NCBI GenBank assembly: GCA_913041145.1
Contig: CAJWHE010000003.1
Location: 41,925-105,924, forward strand
Reading direction: 5' to 3'
DNA from: an uncultured Paracoccaceae bacterium
GTDB taxonomy: Bacteria; Pseudomonadota; Alphaproteobacteria; Rhodobacterales; Rhodobacteraceae
DNA: 64,000 nucleotides
Shown: piece after piece, positions 1 through 8,532 of the stretch
Layout of the letters: the number at the start of each line of letters is the position of its first letter
Position numbering within the stretch: position 1 is the stretch's first letter
Notes under the pieces: generated by a model
The model's database searches: none
The model's input: the letters and a program-made list of their open reading frames with translations, nothing else
What the model was told of the DNA's origin: nothing
Program-made: the position numbers and the translations under genes

Positions 1-648
1 GAGCGTGATCTTAGAACTGGATTCAGTATACCTCCTAAACTAACTCCTGCCAGTATGCTAAGCTTTATTCTTAAACCAAAATGGGGTATAAATTTTTTAA
101 CCAAAGCTAAATTTGAATTACCACATCTTCAAGATTATGTAGCAGCTGGAACTAATGCTACGACATCAATAGGGTCATATTTTTCTAATATGCTAGACCA
201 ATCGATGAACTGGAACGATGCTGAAAAACTATGTTCTCAATGGGGAGGGCATTTTGCATTAAAAGGTATTATGAGTGTCGAAGATGCGAAAAGGGCCGTC
301 GATATTGGCTGTACTGGGATTATGGTGTCAAACCATGGTGGCCGCCAACTAGATGGTTCCCGAGCACCCTTTGACCAGTTAGCTGAAATAGTTGATGCTG
401 TTGGTGATAAAATTGATGTGATTTGTGAAGGTGGTATTCAACGAGGCACTCATGTTCTAAAAGCGTTATCTATCGGAGCTAAAGCATGTTCTGGTGGAAG
501 GCTATATCTTTATGCACTGGCTGCAGCAGGACAGGCAGGCGTAGAACGAGCTTTAGGCCAATATCGGTCTGAATTAGAGCGAGATATGAAACTTATGGGG
601 TGTACATCTGTAGATCAGCTTAATCGATCTAACCTAAGGTTTCGTTAA
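1..648 (+). CDS. FMN-dependent alpha-hydroxy-acid dehydrogenase (L-lactate dehydrogenase/glycolate oxidase family), 3' part
   Basis: The reading frame is open from base 1, so this is the C-terminal part of a protein that begins left of the window. The frame opens with ERDLRTGFSIPPKL, a stretch typical of LldD-type L-lactate dehydrogenases. Later come SNHGGRQLDGSRAP, which contains the substrate- and FMN-contacting region of this family, and CEGGIQRGTHVLKAL, the phosphate-binding end of the TIM barrel. The family oxidises short 2-hydroxyacids to 2-oxoacids using FMN, passing electrons to quinone or oxygen. The exact substrate (lactate, glycolate or another) cannot be read from this fragment. 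An internal ATG at 55 is not the true start. Confidence 0.88.
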   Translation, partial: ERDLRTGFSIPPKLTPASMLSFILKPKWGINFLTKAKFELPHLQDYVAAGTNATTSIGSYFSNMLDQSMNWNDAEKLCSQWGGHFALKGIMSVEDAKRAVDIGCTGIMVSNHGGRQLDGSRAPFDQLAEIVDAVGDKIDVICEGGIQRGTHVLKALSIGAKACSGGRLYLYALAAAGQAGVERALGQYRSELERDMKLMGCTSVDQLNRSNLRFR

Positions 649-754
649 TATTAAATTATTAAAGTTTATAACTTATAAACAGTATTACTTTACTAAAGTA
701 CTCTGATCAGGCATTCACTGAAACCGGTTGATCTTAAATTTAAAAAAAAGTCTT

Positions 755-1354
755 ATGGTAAAAAACTCATCAGAAAAAAATGAACATGGCCTTTCTGCAA
801 CTTCAATAGTTGACAGTATTAAAAGCCTACCAAAAAATCTTTTACCACCCGTTGAGAAATGGAATCCTCCTTTTTGTGGAAACTTAGATATCCGTATAGC
901 TCGGGATGGAACCTGGTTTTACCTTGGCACACCGATTGGTAGACCAGAACTTGTTAAACTATTCTCATCAATTCTTAAAAAGGAAGAAGATAAGTATTTT
1001 CTAGTCACCCCTGTAGAAAAAGTGGGAATTACCGTAGATGATGCACCCTTTGTTGCCGTTGATTTTAATCAACAAAATCAAGGTGGATCAAACGTTCTAA
1101 TTTTTGAGACCCAAGTAGGAGACGAAATTATTGCTGGACCGTTAAACCCAATATGGGTCAGCATAAACCAAGAAACTAAAGAACCCTCACCATACATATT
1201 GGTTAGAAGAAATTTGGAAGCCCTAATAGATCGAAAAAGTTTCTATCGTCTGGCTGATATAGGTTCCCATACTGAGATAGAAAATCAAAATTGGTTTGGT
1301 GTTTGGTCAAGTAATAAGTTTTTTCCTCTTATTCTATCAGATGAGTTAGAGTAA
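755..1354 (+). CDS. DUF1285 domain protein
   Basis: A protein of about 199 residues that matches the DUF1285 family by its central part: NLDIRIARDGTWFYLGTPIGR followed by a stretch ending VGITVDDAPFVAVDF. The family is widespread in Proteobacteria and has no established function; it carries no signal peptide or membrane segment here. A TTG at 728 would add nine residues, but the ATG at 755 is the more likely start; neither has a strong ribosome binding site, only an A-rich stretch. It is convergent with polA, with three bases between the two stop codons. Confidence 0.75.
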   Translation: MVKNSSEKNEHGLSATSIVDSIKSLPKNLLPPVEKWNPPFCGNLDIRIARDGTWFYLGTPIGRPELVKLFSSILKKEEDKYFLVTPVEKVGITVDDAPFVAVDFNQQNQGGSNVLIFETQVGDEIIAGPLNPIWVSINQETKEPSPYILVRRNLEALIDRKSFYRLADIGSHTEIENQNWFGVWSSNKFFPLILSDELE

Positions 1355-1357
1355 GAA

Positions 1358-4150
1358 TTAATGAGCTTCTGCCCAACTTTGTCCGACACCTGCCTCCACG
1401 GTTAATGGAACTGTCATCTTGACGGTGGGCTCACCTGCCTTTTCCATAACAGATTTTACGATAGATATTGTTTTATCAATTGCATCATCAGCCACTTCGA
1501 AAATTAACTCATCATGGACCTGAAGTAGCATTTTAGCTGGTAAATCCTTTATTGCATTAGGCATCCTTATCATTGCCCTACGTATTATATCTGCCGCCGT
1601 TCCCTGAATAGGTGCATTGATAGCCGCTCTCCACGCAAAACCTGAATGAGGTCCCTTAACATTAATATTGGGTGTATTTATTCTTCTGCCAAATAAAGTC
1701 TGTACATAGCCATTCTCCTTTGCAAACTCTTTGGTCTGATCCATATAAACCTTAATACCAGGAAACCTTTCAAAGTACCGGTCGATAAATGCTTGAGCTT
1801 TTGCTCGTGGAATCCTAAGGTTTCTTGCCAAACCAAAGCCAGATATTCCATATATTACACCAAAGTTGATTGCTTTAGCTTGACGCCTAATAGAGGGATC
1901 CATTCCTTCTAACGGAACATCAAACATCTCAGATGCTGTAAGTGCATGGATATCCACACCATCCCTAAAAGCTTTTTTAAGTTCATCTATACCTGCAATT
2001 TCTGCCAAAACTCTTAACTCTATTTGACTATAATCAAGGCTAACAAGTTTAAAGCCTGGTTCGGCAATAAATGCCTCTCTAATCTTTCGTCCTTCATCAG
2101 ACCGTATTGGAATATTTTGTAGATTTGGGTCACTTGAAGAAAAGCGACCAGTATTTGTACCTGAAATTAGATAGGAAGTATGAACTCTCCCAGTATCTTT
2201 GTTTATATGTTCTTGAAGCGCATCCGTATAAGTGGATTTCAGTTTTGCCAATTGGCGCCAATCCAAAACAAGCCCTGGCAAAGCGTGCTCAGTCGAAAGG
2301 TCTTCCAAAATATCTGCCCCAGTACTGTAAGCGCCAGTCTTACCTTTTGTTCCACCTGAAAATTTCATTTTTTCAAAAAGAATTTCACCAAGTTGCTTTG
2401 GCGACCCAAGGTTAAATGTTTCCCCTGCTAACTCATGAATTTCATATTCTAAACTAGCCATTTTTTGAGCAAATGAGTTTGACATTCTACTCAAAATATC
2501 TCGGTCAACCTTTACCCCAGTTAATTCCATATTAGCCAAAATTGGAACTAATGGTCTTTCTAAACTTTCATAAATATTCGTGACACGTTTTTTGTGAAGT
2601 TCAGATTTGAACAAACACCATAGCCTCATTGTTATATCTGCGTCCTCTGAAGCATATTTAACTGCCTCAGGTACTGTCACTCGATCAAAAGTAATTACTG
2701 CCTTTCCAGACCCTAAAAGTGATTTGATTGGGATTGGCTTATAATTTAGATATCGTTCACTTAAACTGTCCATTGAGTGATTATGCAGTCCTGCGTTTAA
2801 TGAATAGCTTAACAACATCGTGTCATCAATTGGAGAAATATTAATACCTAGCAAATATAAAATTTTTGCATCATATTTCATATTTTGACCTATTTTAAGA
2901 ATACTTTCATCTTCCAGAACAGGCCTTAGTAAATTTAGTGTAGTTTCAAAATCGAGCTGACCATCAACCAATACCTCTGCTCCAAATAAATCATTATTAT
3001 TTTCTACATGGGACAAGGGAATATAACATGCATGGCCAGGTTTAATACACAATGATATCCCAACCAAATCAGCCATCATTTCATTTAAAGAGGTAGTTTC
3101 AGTATCAATTGCCACGTAACCAATCTCATAGATATTGGATATCCATTTATTTAAAGTCTCTATCTCGGTGATATGTTCGTATAAGACGTCATTAAAATCA
3201 CTTAATCCCATATCTTCTGGTAAAAGTTCGGAGGGGGTTTTATCAACCTCAGGTTGTGCAATCTTAAACTTTGTAGCTATTCTATTCGTTAATGTACGAA
3301 ACTCCATCTCATGAAGGAATTTTATAAGCTTTTCTGGGTCAGGCTCTCGAACCTCCAAGTCGTCTATAGTGAAGCCAATAGGCGTAGAGATATCCAACTT
3401 AACCAAACGCTTGGATAGTTTGATTTGTTCTGCAAAATTAATAAGAGCTTCACGTCGTTTTGGTTGCTTAATCTCTCCTGCTCTCTCTAATAGGGTTTCT
3501 AAATCTCCAAACTCATTAATTAATAAGGCTGCAGTCTTTATACCAATACCGGGGGCTCCAGGAACGTTATCAGTAGAGTCCCCAGCTAGAGCTTGTACAT
3601 CTATTACCTTCTCCGGAAACACTCCAAACTTCTCAAAAACTCCATCTCTATCAATAGTCTTATTTTTCATGGCATCAAACATCTCAACACCATCCCCAAC
3701 CAGCTGCATTAAATCTTTATCACTCGATATAATGGTGCATATCCCTCCAAGGGATCTTGCTTGAATCGCTAAGGTAGCTATAATATCATCAGCTTCATAC
3801 CCGACCATCTCCTCACAAGCTATATTAAAAGCCTCAGTGGCTAGACGAGTTAAGGGCATCTGAGGTCTTAAATCTTCAGGCATTGCCTCCCGATTAGCCT
3901 TGTATTTGTCATAAATGTCATTTCGAAAAGTATGACTTCCCTTATCAAAGATTACAGCAATATGTGTCGGAGCATTCGCACCAGTATTACCTTCAATATA
4001 CCTTTGAAGCATATTACAGAAACCACTTACCGCTCCTATTGGAAGCCCGTCAGACTTACGTGTTAATGGTGGCAGAGCATGATAAGCACGAAAAATAAAA
4101 GCTGACCCATCAATTAAGTGCAGATGATGACCTTTACCAAAGCTCATCAT
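1358..4150 (-). CDS. polA: DNA polymerase I
   Basis: A full-length Pol I of 930 residues, as expected for the family. Residues 1-290 form the 5'-3' exonuclease (LIDGSAFIFRAYHALPPL at the start, later SSDKDLMQLV and GDSTDNVPGAPGIG). A 3'-5' proofreading domain follows from about 325, with its catalytic DTETTSL intact. The polymerase domain starts near 540 and has motif A (SLDYSQIELR), motif B (RRQAKAINFGVIYG) and motif C (QVHDELIFEV). It acts in Okazaki fragment maturation and repair synthesis. The start codon shares one base with the stop of the zinc-finger gene upstream (TAATG), so the two are probably translationally coupled. Confidence 0.97.
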   Translation of the reverse strand: MMSFGKGHHLHLIDGSAFIFRAYHALPPLTRKSDGLPIGAVSGFCNMLQRYIEGNTGANAPTHIAVIFDKGSHTFRNDIYDKYKANREAMPEDLRPQMPLTRLATEAFNIACEEMVGYEADDIIATLAIQARSLGGICTIISSDKDLMQLVGDGVEMFDAMKNKTIDRDGVFEKFGVFPEKVIDVQALAGDSTDNVPGAPGIGIKTAALLINEFGDLETLLERAGEIKQPKRREALINFAEQIKLSKRLVKLDISTPIGFTIDDLEVREPDPEKLIKFLHEMEFRTLTNRIATKFKIAQPEVDKTPSELLPEDMGLSDFNDVLYEHITEIETLNKWISNIYEIGYVAIDTETTSLNEMMADLVGISLCIKPGHACYIPLSHVENNNDLFGAEVLVDGQLDFETTLNLLRPVLEDESILKIGQNMKYDAKILYLLGINISPIDDTMLLSYSLNAGLHNHSMDSLSERYLNYKPIPIKSLLGSGKAVITFDRVTVPEAVKYASEDADITMRLWCLFKSELHKKRVTNIYESLERPLVPILANMELTGVKVDRDILSRMSNSFAQKMASLEYEIHELAGETFNLGSPKQLGEILFEKMKFSGGTKGKTGAYSTGADILEDLSTEHALPGLVLDWRQLAKLKSTYTDALQEHINKDTGRVHTSYLISGTNTGRFSSSDPNLQNIPIRSDEGRKIREAFIAEPGFKLVSLDYSQIELRVLAEIAGIDELKKAFRDGVDIHALTASEMFDVPLEGMDPSIRRQAKAINFGVIYGISGFGLARNLRIPRAKAQAFIDRYFERFPGIKVYMDQTKEFAKENGYVQTLFGRRINTPNINVKGPHSGFAWRAAINAPIQGTAADIIRRAMIRMPNAIKDLPAKMLLQVHDELIFEVADDAIDKTISIVKSVMEKAGEPTVKMTVPLTVEAGVGQSWAEAH

Positions 4151-4329
4151 TAAATCTTTTGCTGATAAGATTTATGAATTATTTTCTTGTCGCAATATGG
4201 GCATTCTACCCACCCTTTTTCCTGTGCAATTTGCAACCATACTCTTGGGTGGCCTAGAGCACCATCACCACCATCACAAAAAACACGGTATTTATCTACA
4301 ATTTCTGTTTCGGGTGGGTCAGTTATCAT
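4150..4329 (-). CDS. CHCC zinc-finger protein, NDUFS6-like complex I accessory subunit candidate
   Basis: A protein of 59 residues with Cys18, His27, Cys43 and Cys46, the C-x8-H-x15-C-x2-C pattern of the zf-CHCC family. The mitochondrial member NDUFS6 is a zinc-binding accessory subunit of respiratory complex I, and alphaproteobacteria carry homologues. A longer upstream reading exists, but the ATG at 4329 is preceded by AAAGGATTTAAA, which fits a ribosome binding site, and it gives the family's usual N-terminus. It lies between the HIT gene and polA on the same strand and overlaps the polA start by one base. Its role in complex I is inferred from the family. Confidence 0.82.
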   Translation of the reverse strand: MITDPPETEIVDKYRVFCDGGDGALGHPRVWLQIAQEKGWVECPYCDKKIIHKSYQQKI

Positions 4330-4378
4330 TTTAAATCCTTTATTTATCTTGTAACATGATAAGTATCTTAATTGCGCT

Positions 4379-4765
4379 TTAGGAAGTGGGCCTTTGCAAC
4401 ATTCGACCCAAAGGTTGCCCCCCAAGAATATGCAAATGATAGTGTGGAACCTCCTGGACTCCAAATCTACCAGAATTAGAGATTAAACGATACCCATTAC
4501 CTCCATTACCCGGTGATAGTCCCAATGATACACAAATTTTGGCAACTACTTTATTAAAATCGATAATTTCATTATCAGACGCTTCCATAACAAAATGATC
4601 AAAGCACACGTAAGGCCCCCGTGGAATTACTAAAATATGTTCAGGGACTTGGGGAGCCACATCTTTAAAAGCCAAACTAAATTCAGTGCTTAGAATGGTA
4701 GAATTTGGTATCTCATTTCGTAAGATTTTTGCAAAAATATTTTGATCGTCATACTCGTAATTCAC
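4379..4765 (-). CDS. HIT family nucleotide hydrolase
   Basis: A protein of 128 residues of the histidine triad superfamily. The diagnostic HxHxH triad is seen as HYHLHIL at residues 108-114, preceded by GVQEVP as in HinT-like members. The N-terminal FAKILRNEIP is also typical. HinT proteins hydrolyse purine nucleoside phosphoramidates and related nucleotidyl compounds in the cytoplasm. It starts 64 bases after adenosine kinase and is followed after about 50 bases by the zinc-finger gene and polA, all on one strand, so the four may be cotranscribed. Confidence 0.93.
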   Translation of the reverse strand: MNYEYDDQNIFAKILRNEIPNSTILSTEFSLAFKDVAPQVPEHILVIPRGPYVCFDHFVMEASDNEIIDFNKVVAKICVSLGLSPGNGGNGYRLISNSGRFGVQEVPHYHLHILGGQPLGRMLQRPTS

Positions 4766-4829
4766 GTTAAGACCCTTTTACATCTACTTTTACAATTAAA
4801 CTAACAAACTTATCTCAAGTAAGGCAATA

Positions 4830-5825
4830 TCAAATTAATGCATCGGACTCAAAGAGTTTAATCAACCCTTCTTTTGGGCGTGCGCCAAATTGAGTCACCA
4901 TATTAGATCCAGCAGCACAGCCCATTTGGCCAGAAGTTTTAATACCGTATCCATTTACTATTCCCCACAAAAAACCCGCAGCGAATAAATCTCCTGCACC
5001 CGTGGTGTCAATAATTTTTACGGACTTTGCCTGAACATGAGTTAACTCTCCTTTGTGGACGATGTAAGCACCATTTGCTCCATCTGTGCACGCAACAGTT
5101 TCCACCTCTTTTGACGAAAGATTAAGAGCATCAAATAAGTCCTCACACATATAAAGTGCCAGTAATTCAGCTCTATTACAAAAAAGTAAATCTACACTTT
5201 CTGTAATTACTTTATTAAATGCATCTTTGTGTCTTTGGACGCAAAATGGATCAGATAAAGTCAGCGATATTTTCCCATTATTTCCTTTACAGGCTGTGAT
5301 AGCTTTTGAAAAAGCTTCATGGCTCTCTGGTCCATCAAAACGATAACCTTCTAAATAAATCCATTCACAATTCATCATCTTTTCACAATCGATATCACTA
5401 GGACTTAGGAACTCGGTGACGCCCAAGTATGTGTTTAATGTTCGTTCGCCGTCAGGCGTTATTAACACAACACAGCGCCCTGTATCCTGCGGATGCTCCC
5501 TAGGAGCAAAAGGGGTGCTATAATTAACTCCAAGAGAATGCATATCAGCTGCAAAAACTTTACCCAGCTTATCATTTTTGATTTTACCCACGTAGGCTGT
5601 TTTAACACCAGCTTCAGCAATACTGGCAATTGTATTCGCTGCAGATCCACCTCCAACTTCTTTTGATGGTTTTATTAACGAACAAAGGTGAACACCTCGA
5701 TCTCTATCAGTAAGCTGCATAACACCCTTATTGATTTTATTTTCTATCAAGAAACTTTCATCAACCTCCGCCAACACATCAACCATTGCATTACCTACCC
5801 CAATAACCTGATAAGGTTTTTTCAT
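4830..5825 (-). CDS. Adenosine kinase (PfkB family)
   Basis: A protein of 331 residues, the normal length for a PfkB-type sugar or nucleoside kinase. It has the N-terminal GVGNAMVDVLA, the GGGSAANT substrate-binding stretch, and the C-terminal signature DTTGAGDLFAAGFLWG, which carries the catalytic aspartate of GAGD. The overall pattern is that of alphaproteobacterial adenosine kinases, which phosphorylate adenosine to AMP in purine salvage; a closely related sugar kinase role cannot be excluded. The start is supported by the upstream AAGGAG. A short inverted repeat lies about 35 bases upstream. Confidence 0.88.
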   Translation of the reverse strand: MKKPYQVIGVGNAMVDVLAEVDESFLIENKINKGVMQLTDRDRGVHLCSLIKPSKEVGGGSAANTIASIAEAGVKTAYVGKIKNDKLGKVFAADMHSLGVNYSTPFAPREHPQDTGRCVVLITPDGERTLNTYLGVTEFLSPSDIDCEKMMNCEWIYLEGYRFDGPESHEAFSKAITACKGNNGKISLTLSDPFCVQRHKDAFNKVITESVDLLFCNRAELLALYMCEDLFDALNLSSKEVETVACTDGANGAYIVHKGELTHVQAKSVKIIDTTGAGDLFAAGFLWGIVNGYGIKTSGQMGCAAGSNMVTQFGARPKEGLIKLFESDALI

Positions 5826-5857
5826 GTTAACTCTCCTTAAAATTTATCATAAGCATC

Positions 5858-5876
5858 AAAGGTGTAACTCACCTTT
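5858..5876. repeat. 7-bp inverted repeat upstream of adenosine kinase
   Basis: AAAGGTG and CACCTTT are perfectly complementary with TAACT between them. The element sits in the gap upstream of the adenosine kinase start and could be a leader hairpin or operator. A similar AAGGTG-N4-CACCTT occurs near 56522 between hyuA and tauA. Its function is unknown. Confidence 0.3.
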
Positions 5877-6019
5877 AATATCACATCTAGTGTATAGTTA
5901 TTTTGTTAAATCATAAAATTAGCTTCTTTAAAATATTGATTAATTTGTAGTCATACATATGTCTGTACTTATTTATACAAACAAGGTCACAACAAAAGGT
6001 TTCTTAAGTCTCTTGGATA

Positions 6020-6047
6020 TTTTATTTTGAAAAAATTCAAAATAAAA
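6020..6047 (-). terminator. AT-rich inverted repeat after the dehydratase gene, possible terminator
   Basis: A perfect 12-bp inverted repeat (TTTTATTTTGAA and its complement, loop of four bases) begins 10 bases beyond the stop of the enolase-superfamily gene. It is placed where a terminator would be, but it has no GC-rich stem and no clean U tract on the minus strand, so this reading is weak. Confidence 0.35.
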
Positions 6048-6057
6048 GGGTATTCGC

Positions 6058-7290
6058 CTAATCCACTCTAGCTGGAGAACCACCTAAAAAATTATTACCA
6101 GTTTGATAATTACAAGGGTCTTCTTGCATCTCTAAGTGCAAGCCAGATCCAGTGTAAGGGTTTTCTGTTGCAACTTTTTCATCAAAATTAATACCTAATC
6201 CTGGACCTTCAGGAGGCACAATAAAACCATTTTCTACTTTTATGGAACCACTTATAAGTTTTTTGTGAAATGGCGTCTCTATTGTTTCAGCAATCAATAG
6301 GTTTGGTATGGAGGTAGCTAAATGAATATTTGCTGCCCACTCCACAGGACCAGCGTATAAATGTGGTGCCATTTCTGCATTAAAAATCTCAGCTAACCCA
6401 GCCACTTTTTTCATTTCCCAAATCCCACCAGCTCTACCTAACGCTGGTTGTAGAATTTTTATTCCTCCAGTTCGAAGCAGTGCCCCAAACTCCGCTTTTG
6501 TTGTTAACCGTTCTCCAGCAGCAATTGGAATACTAGTAGCTTTAGCTACTTCTGAAAATTCAAGGAAATTATCTGGAGGTATAGGCTCTTCAAACCATAA
6601 TGGTGAGTAAGGCTCCAAAGCCTGAGCAAGCCTAATCGCTCCCGATGTAGTGAACTGACCATGTGTCCCAAAAAGTAAATCTGCTCTATCGCCAATCGCC
6701 TCCCTAATAGCCTTACAGAAGGCTACGGACAAAGATATATCTGTCATAGCTGGCTGGTGACCACCTCGCAATGTATATGGGCCTGCTGGATCAAATTTAA
6801 CCGCCGTATATCCATTATTGACAGCCTCTAAAGCCGCTTCTGCCGCTAAATCTGGAGATGTCCAAAATTTATATAGATCGTGATGTGGTAACGGGTAAAG
6901 ATAGGTATAAGCTCTAATACGTTGATTAATCTTACCACCTAAAAGTGCGTAGATTGGTCGATTTCTGGACTTACCCAAAATATCCCAACATGCAATCTCC
7001 AAGCCTGAAAAAGCCCCCATTACCGTCAAATCAGGTCTTTGGGTAAAGCCTGAAGAATATGCCCTTCTAAACATTAACTCTATATTCTCAGGGTTTTCAT
7101 TTAACATGTGACGTTCGAAAACATCCTTAATAACAGCGATCATTACTTCTGGAGACACACTAGAGGCATACACTTCACCATATCCAACAACACCACAATC
7201 AGTAATTAATTTTGTAAAAATCCAATACCGACCACCCCAACCTGGTGCTGGAGGTGCAACAATAAAAACTTCGAGATCTTTTAATTTCAT
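6058..7290 (-). CDS. Enolase-superfamily (mandelate racemase/galactonate dehydratase-like) enzyme
   Basis: A protein of 410 residues of the mandelate racemase subgroup. Seen in order are the capping domain, the YTAVKFDPAG strand with a candidate catalytic lysine, metal-ligand glutamates in WFEEPIPPDN and AAGERLTTK, and the histidine in EMAPHLYAGPVEW near the C-terminus. Such enzymes abstract a proton alpha to a carboxylate and often dehydrate sugar acids; the exact substrate is not decidable. Two ATGs lie six bases apart. The GGAGA motif is one base from the first and seven from the second, so the ATG at 7290 is chosen. The alcohol dehydrogenase gene lies 39 bases upstream, suggesting one catabolic operon. 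Confidence 0.82.
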   Translation of the reverse strand: MKLKDLEVFIVAPPAPGWGGRYWIFTKLITDCGVVGYGEVYASSVSPEVMIAVIKDVFERHMLNENPENIELMFRRAYSSGFTQRPDLTVMGAFSGLEIACWDILGKSRNRPIYALLGGKINQRIRAYTYLYPLPHHDLYKFWTSPDLAAEAALEAVNNGYTAVKFDPAGPYTLRGGHQPAMTDISLSVAFCKAIREAIGDRADLLFGTHGQFTTSGAIRLAQALEPYSPLWFEEPIPPDNFLEFSEVAKATSIPIAAGERLTTKAEFGALLRTGGIKILQPALGRAGGIWEMKKVAGLAEIFNAEMAPHLYAGPVEWAANIHLATSIPNLLIAETIETPFHKKLISGSIKVENGFIVPPEGPGLGINFDEKVATENPYTGSGLHLEMQEDPCNYQTGNNFLGGSPARVD

Positions 7291-7329
7291 TGGCATTTCT
7301 CCATTAGTAAAAGCATAAAAATAATTATT

Positions 7330-8415
7330 TTAAAAAATTATTACATTACGCCTTGCAGAACCCGTTTTTGTATCTGCTATAGCTTCGTTAATCTGTTCTA
7401 TAGACCACTTTCCTGAAACAAGTTCATCTAACTTCAATCGCCCTTGATGATACAGATCAATAATCCATGGGATATCCCTTTTTAAGACGATATCACCCAT
7501 TTTTGAACCCTTCATACCTTGAGATAATGCTCCCAAAATCACCAACTCATATTCAGCTTTTTGACCAGAGTGGGGCATTCCAACAATATAAATATTTCCA
7601 CCTGGACTAAGATAGCGAGCTGCACTCTCATAAGCACTAATCGACCCCACTGTTACAAAGACCGAAGTTACCATTTCTCCATTTGTTATTTTATTTATAG
7701 CCTTCCAAGGTTTTTCTTGATCAGCCAATAAAACGTCTGTTGCGCCAAACTCTTTAGCCACTTCCAATTTTTCTTTCACAACATCCATGACAATAATTCG
7801 TCTAGCTCCCGAAATTTTTGCCGCCTGTATCGTATTGAGCCCTACTCCACCCGCACCAACTACTACTACATTATCACCCGGCCGCGTTTTCGCAGTATTT
7901 ACTACCGCCCCTATACCAGTAATCACCCCACAGGAAAGCAAACAAGCAGCTTCGCTTGGTATAAATTCCGGAATTTTTACAATTTGACTCTGATCAACAA
8001 CAGCTTTTTCAGCAAAAGCACCACACGCCAAACCGTGTTCCAACTGACTACCATCTAGCATTGTAATAGGCCCATTAGCACGATCATATGGTTCACTGCA
8101 TTGCGTGGGGGCCCCAGTAGAGCAAGGGATACAATCTCCACAAGCTCGAATTAAAGTTAAAAGGACTCTATCATTTATCTCATAACCGTAGGTTCCAGTC
8201 CCAAGTTTAGAAATTTTTCCTACAGCTTCATGACCATATACAGCAGGTAAAGTACCACCCCAACCGCCATCAATGCATGAGATATCAGAGTAGCATACGG
8301 CACAAGCCTCTAATGTTACCTCAATCTCACCATCCTGCGGGTCACGTAAAATAATATTTTCAATCGAAAGTGGTTTTCCAAATTCTTTACAAACAGCAGC
8401 TTTGATAACACCCAT
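7330..8415 (-). CDS. Zinc-dependent medium-chain alcohol dehydrogenase
   Basis: A protein of 361 residues of the zinc MDR family. The catalytic zinc ligands are seen in ACAVCYSD and YGHEAVG, and the four structural zinc cysteines in CGDCIPCSTGAPTQC. The NAD-binding Rossmann motif is VVVVGAGGVGLNTIQAA. The overall look is of the class III-like Zn alcohol dehydrogenases. A reading frame from 8469 would add 18 residues, but the ATG at 8415 has AAGGATTAAAAAG upstream and gives the family's usual start. It is first in a two-gene unit with the dehydratase-like enzyme, so it may oxidise an alcohol or sugar acid in the same pathway; the substrate is unknown. Confidence 0.88.
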   Translation of the reverse strand: MGVIKAAVCKEFGKPLSIENIILRDPQDGEIEVTLEACAVCYSDISCIDGGWGGTLPAVYGHEAVGKISKLGTGTYGYEINDRVLLTLIRACGDCIPCSTGAPTQCSEPYDRANGPITMLDGSQLEHGLACGAFAEKAVVDQSQIVKIPEFIPSEAACLLSCGVITGIGAVVNTAKTRPGDNVVVVGAGGVGLNTIQAAKISGARRIIVMDVVKEKLEVAKEFGATDVLLADQEKPWKAINKITNGEMVTSVFVTVGSISAYESAARYLSPGGNIYIVGMPHSGQKAEYELVILGALSQGMKGSKMGDIVLKRDIPWIIDLYHQGRLKLDELVSGKWSIEQINEAIADTKTGSARRNVIIF

Positions 8416-8532
8416 CTTTTTAATCCTTATTATTAATAGAACAATTGCCTTCCACTCCTTAACATGCAACTAAATTTTAACAATAACTTAAGTATTAACT
8501 AATTAAAGCAGTTAAAACCTATGGAGACCGTT

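Noticed and set aside
728..754. TTG start for the DUF1285 protein
   Set aside because: Extra residues are not typical and there is no ribosome binding site.
2107..2415. Plus-strand frame of about 100 codons inside polA
   Set aside because: It lies antisense within the polymerase gene and shows no family pattern.
8521..8532. Upstream ATG for pobA
   Set aside because: The ribosome binding site lies inside these codons and serves the next ATG.
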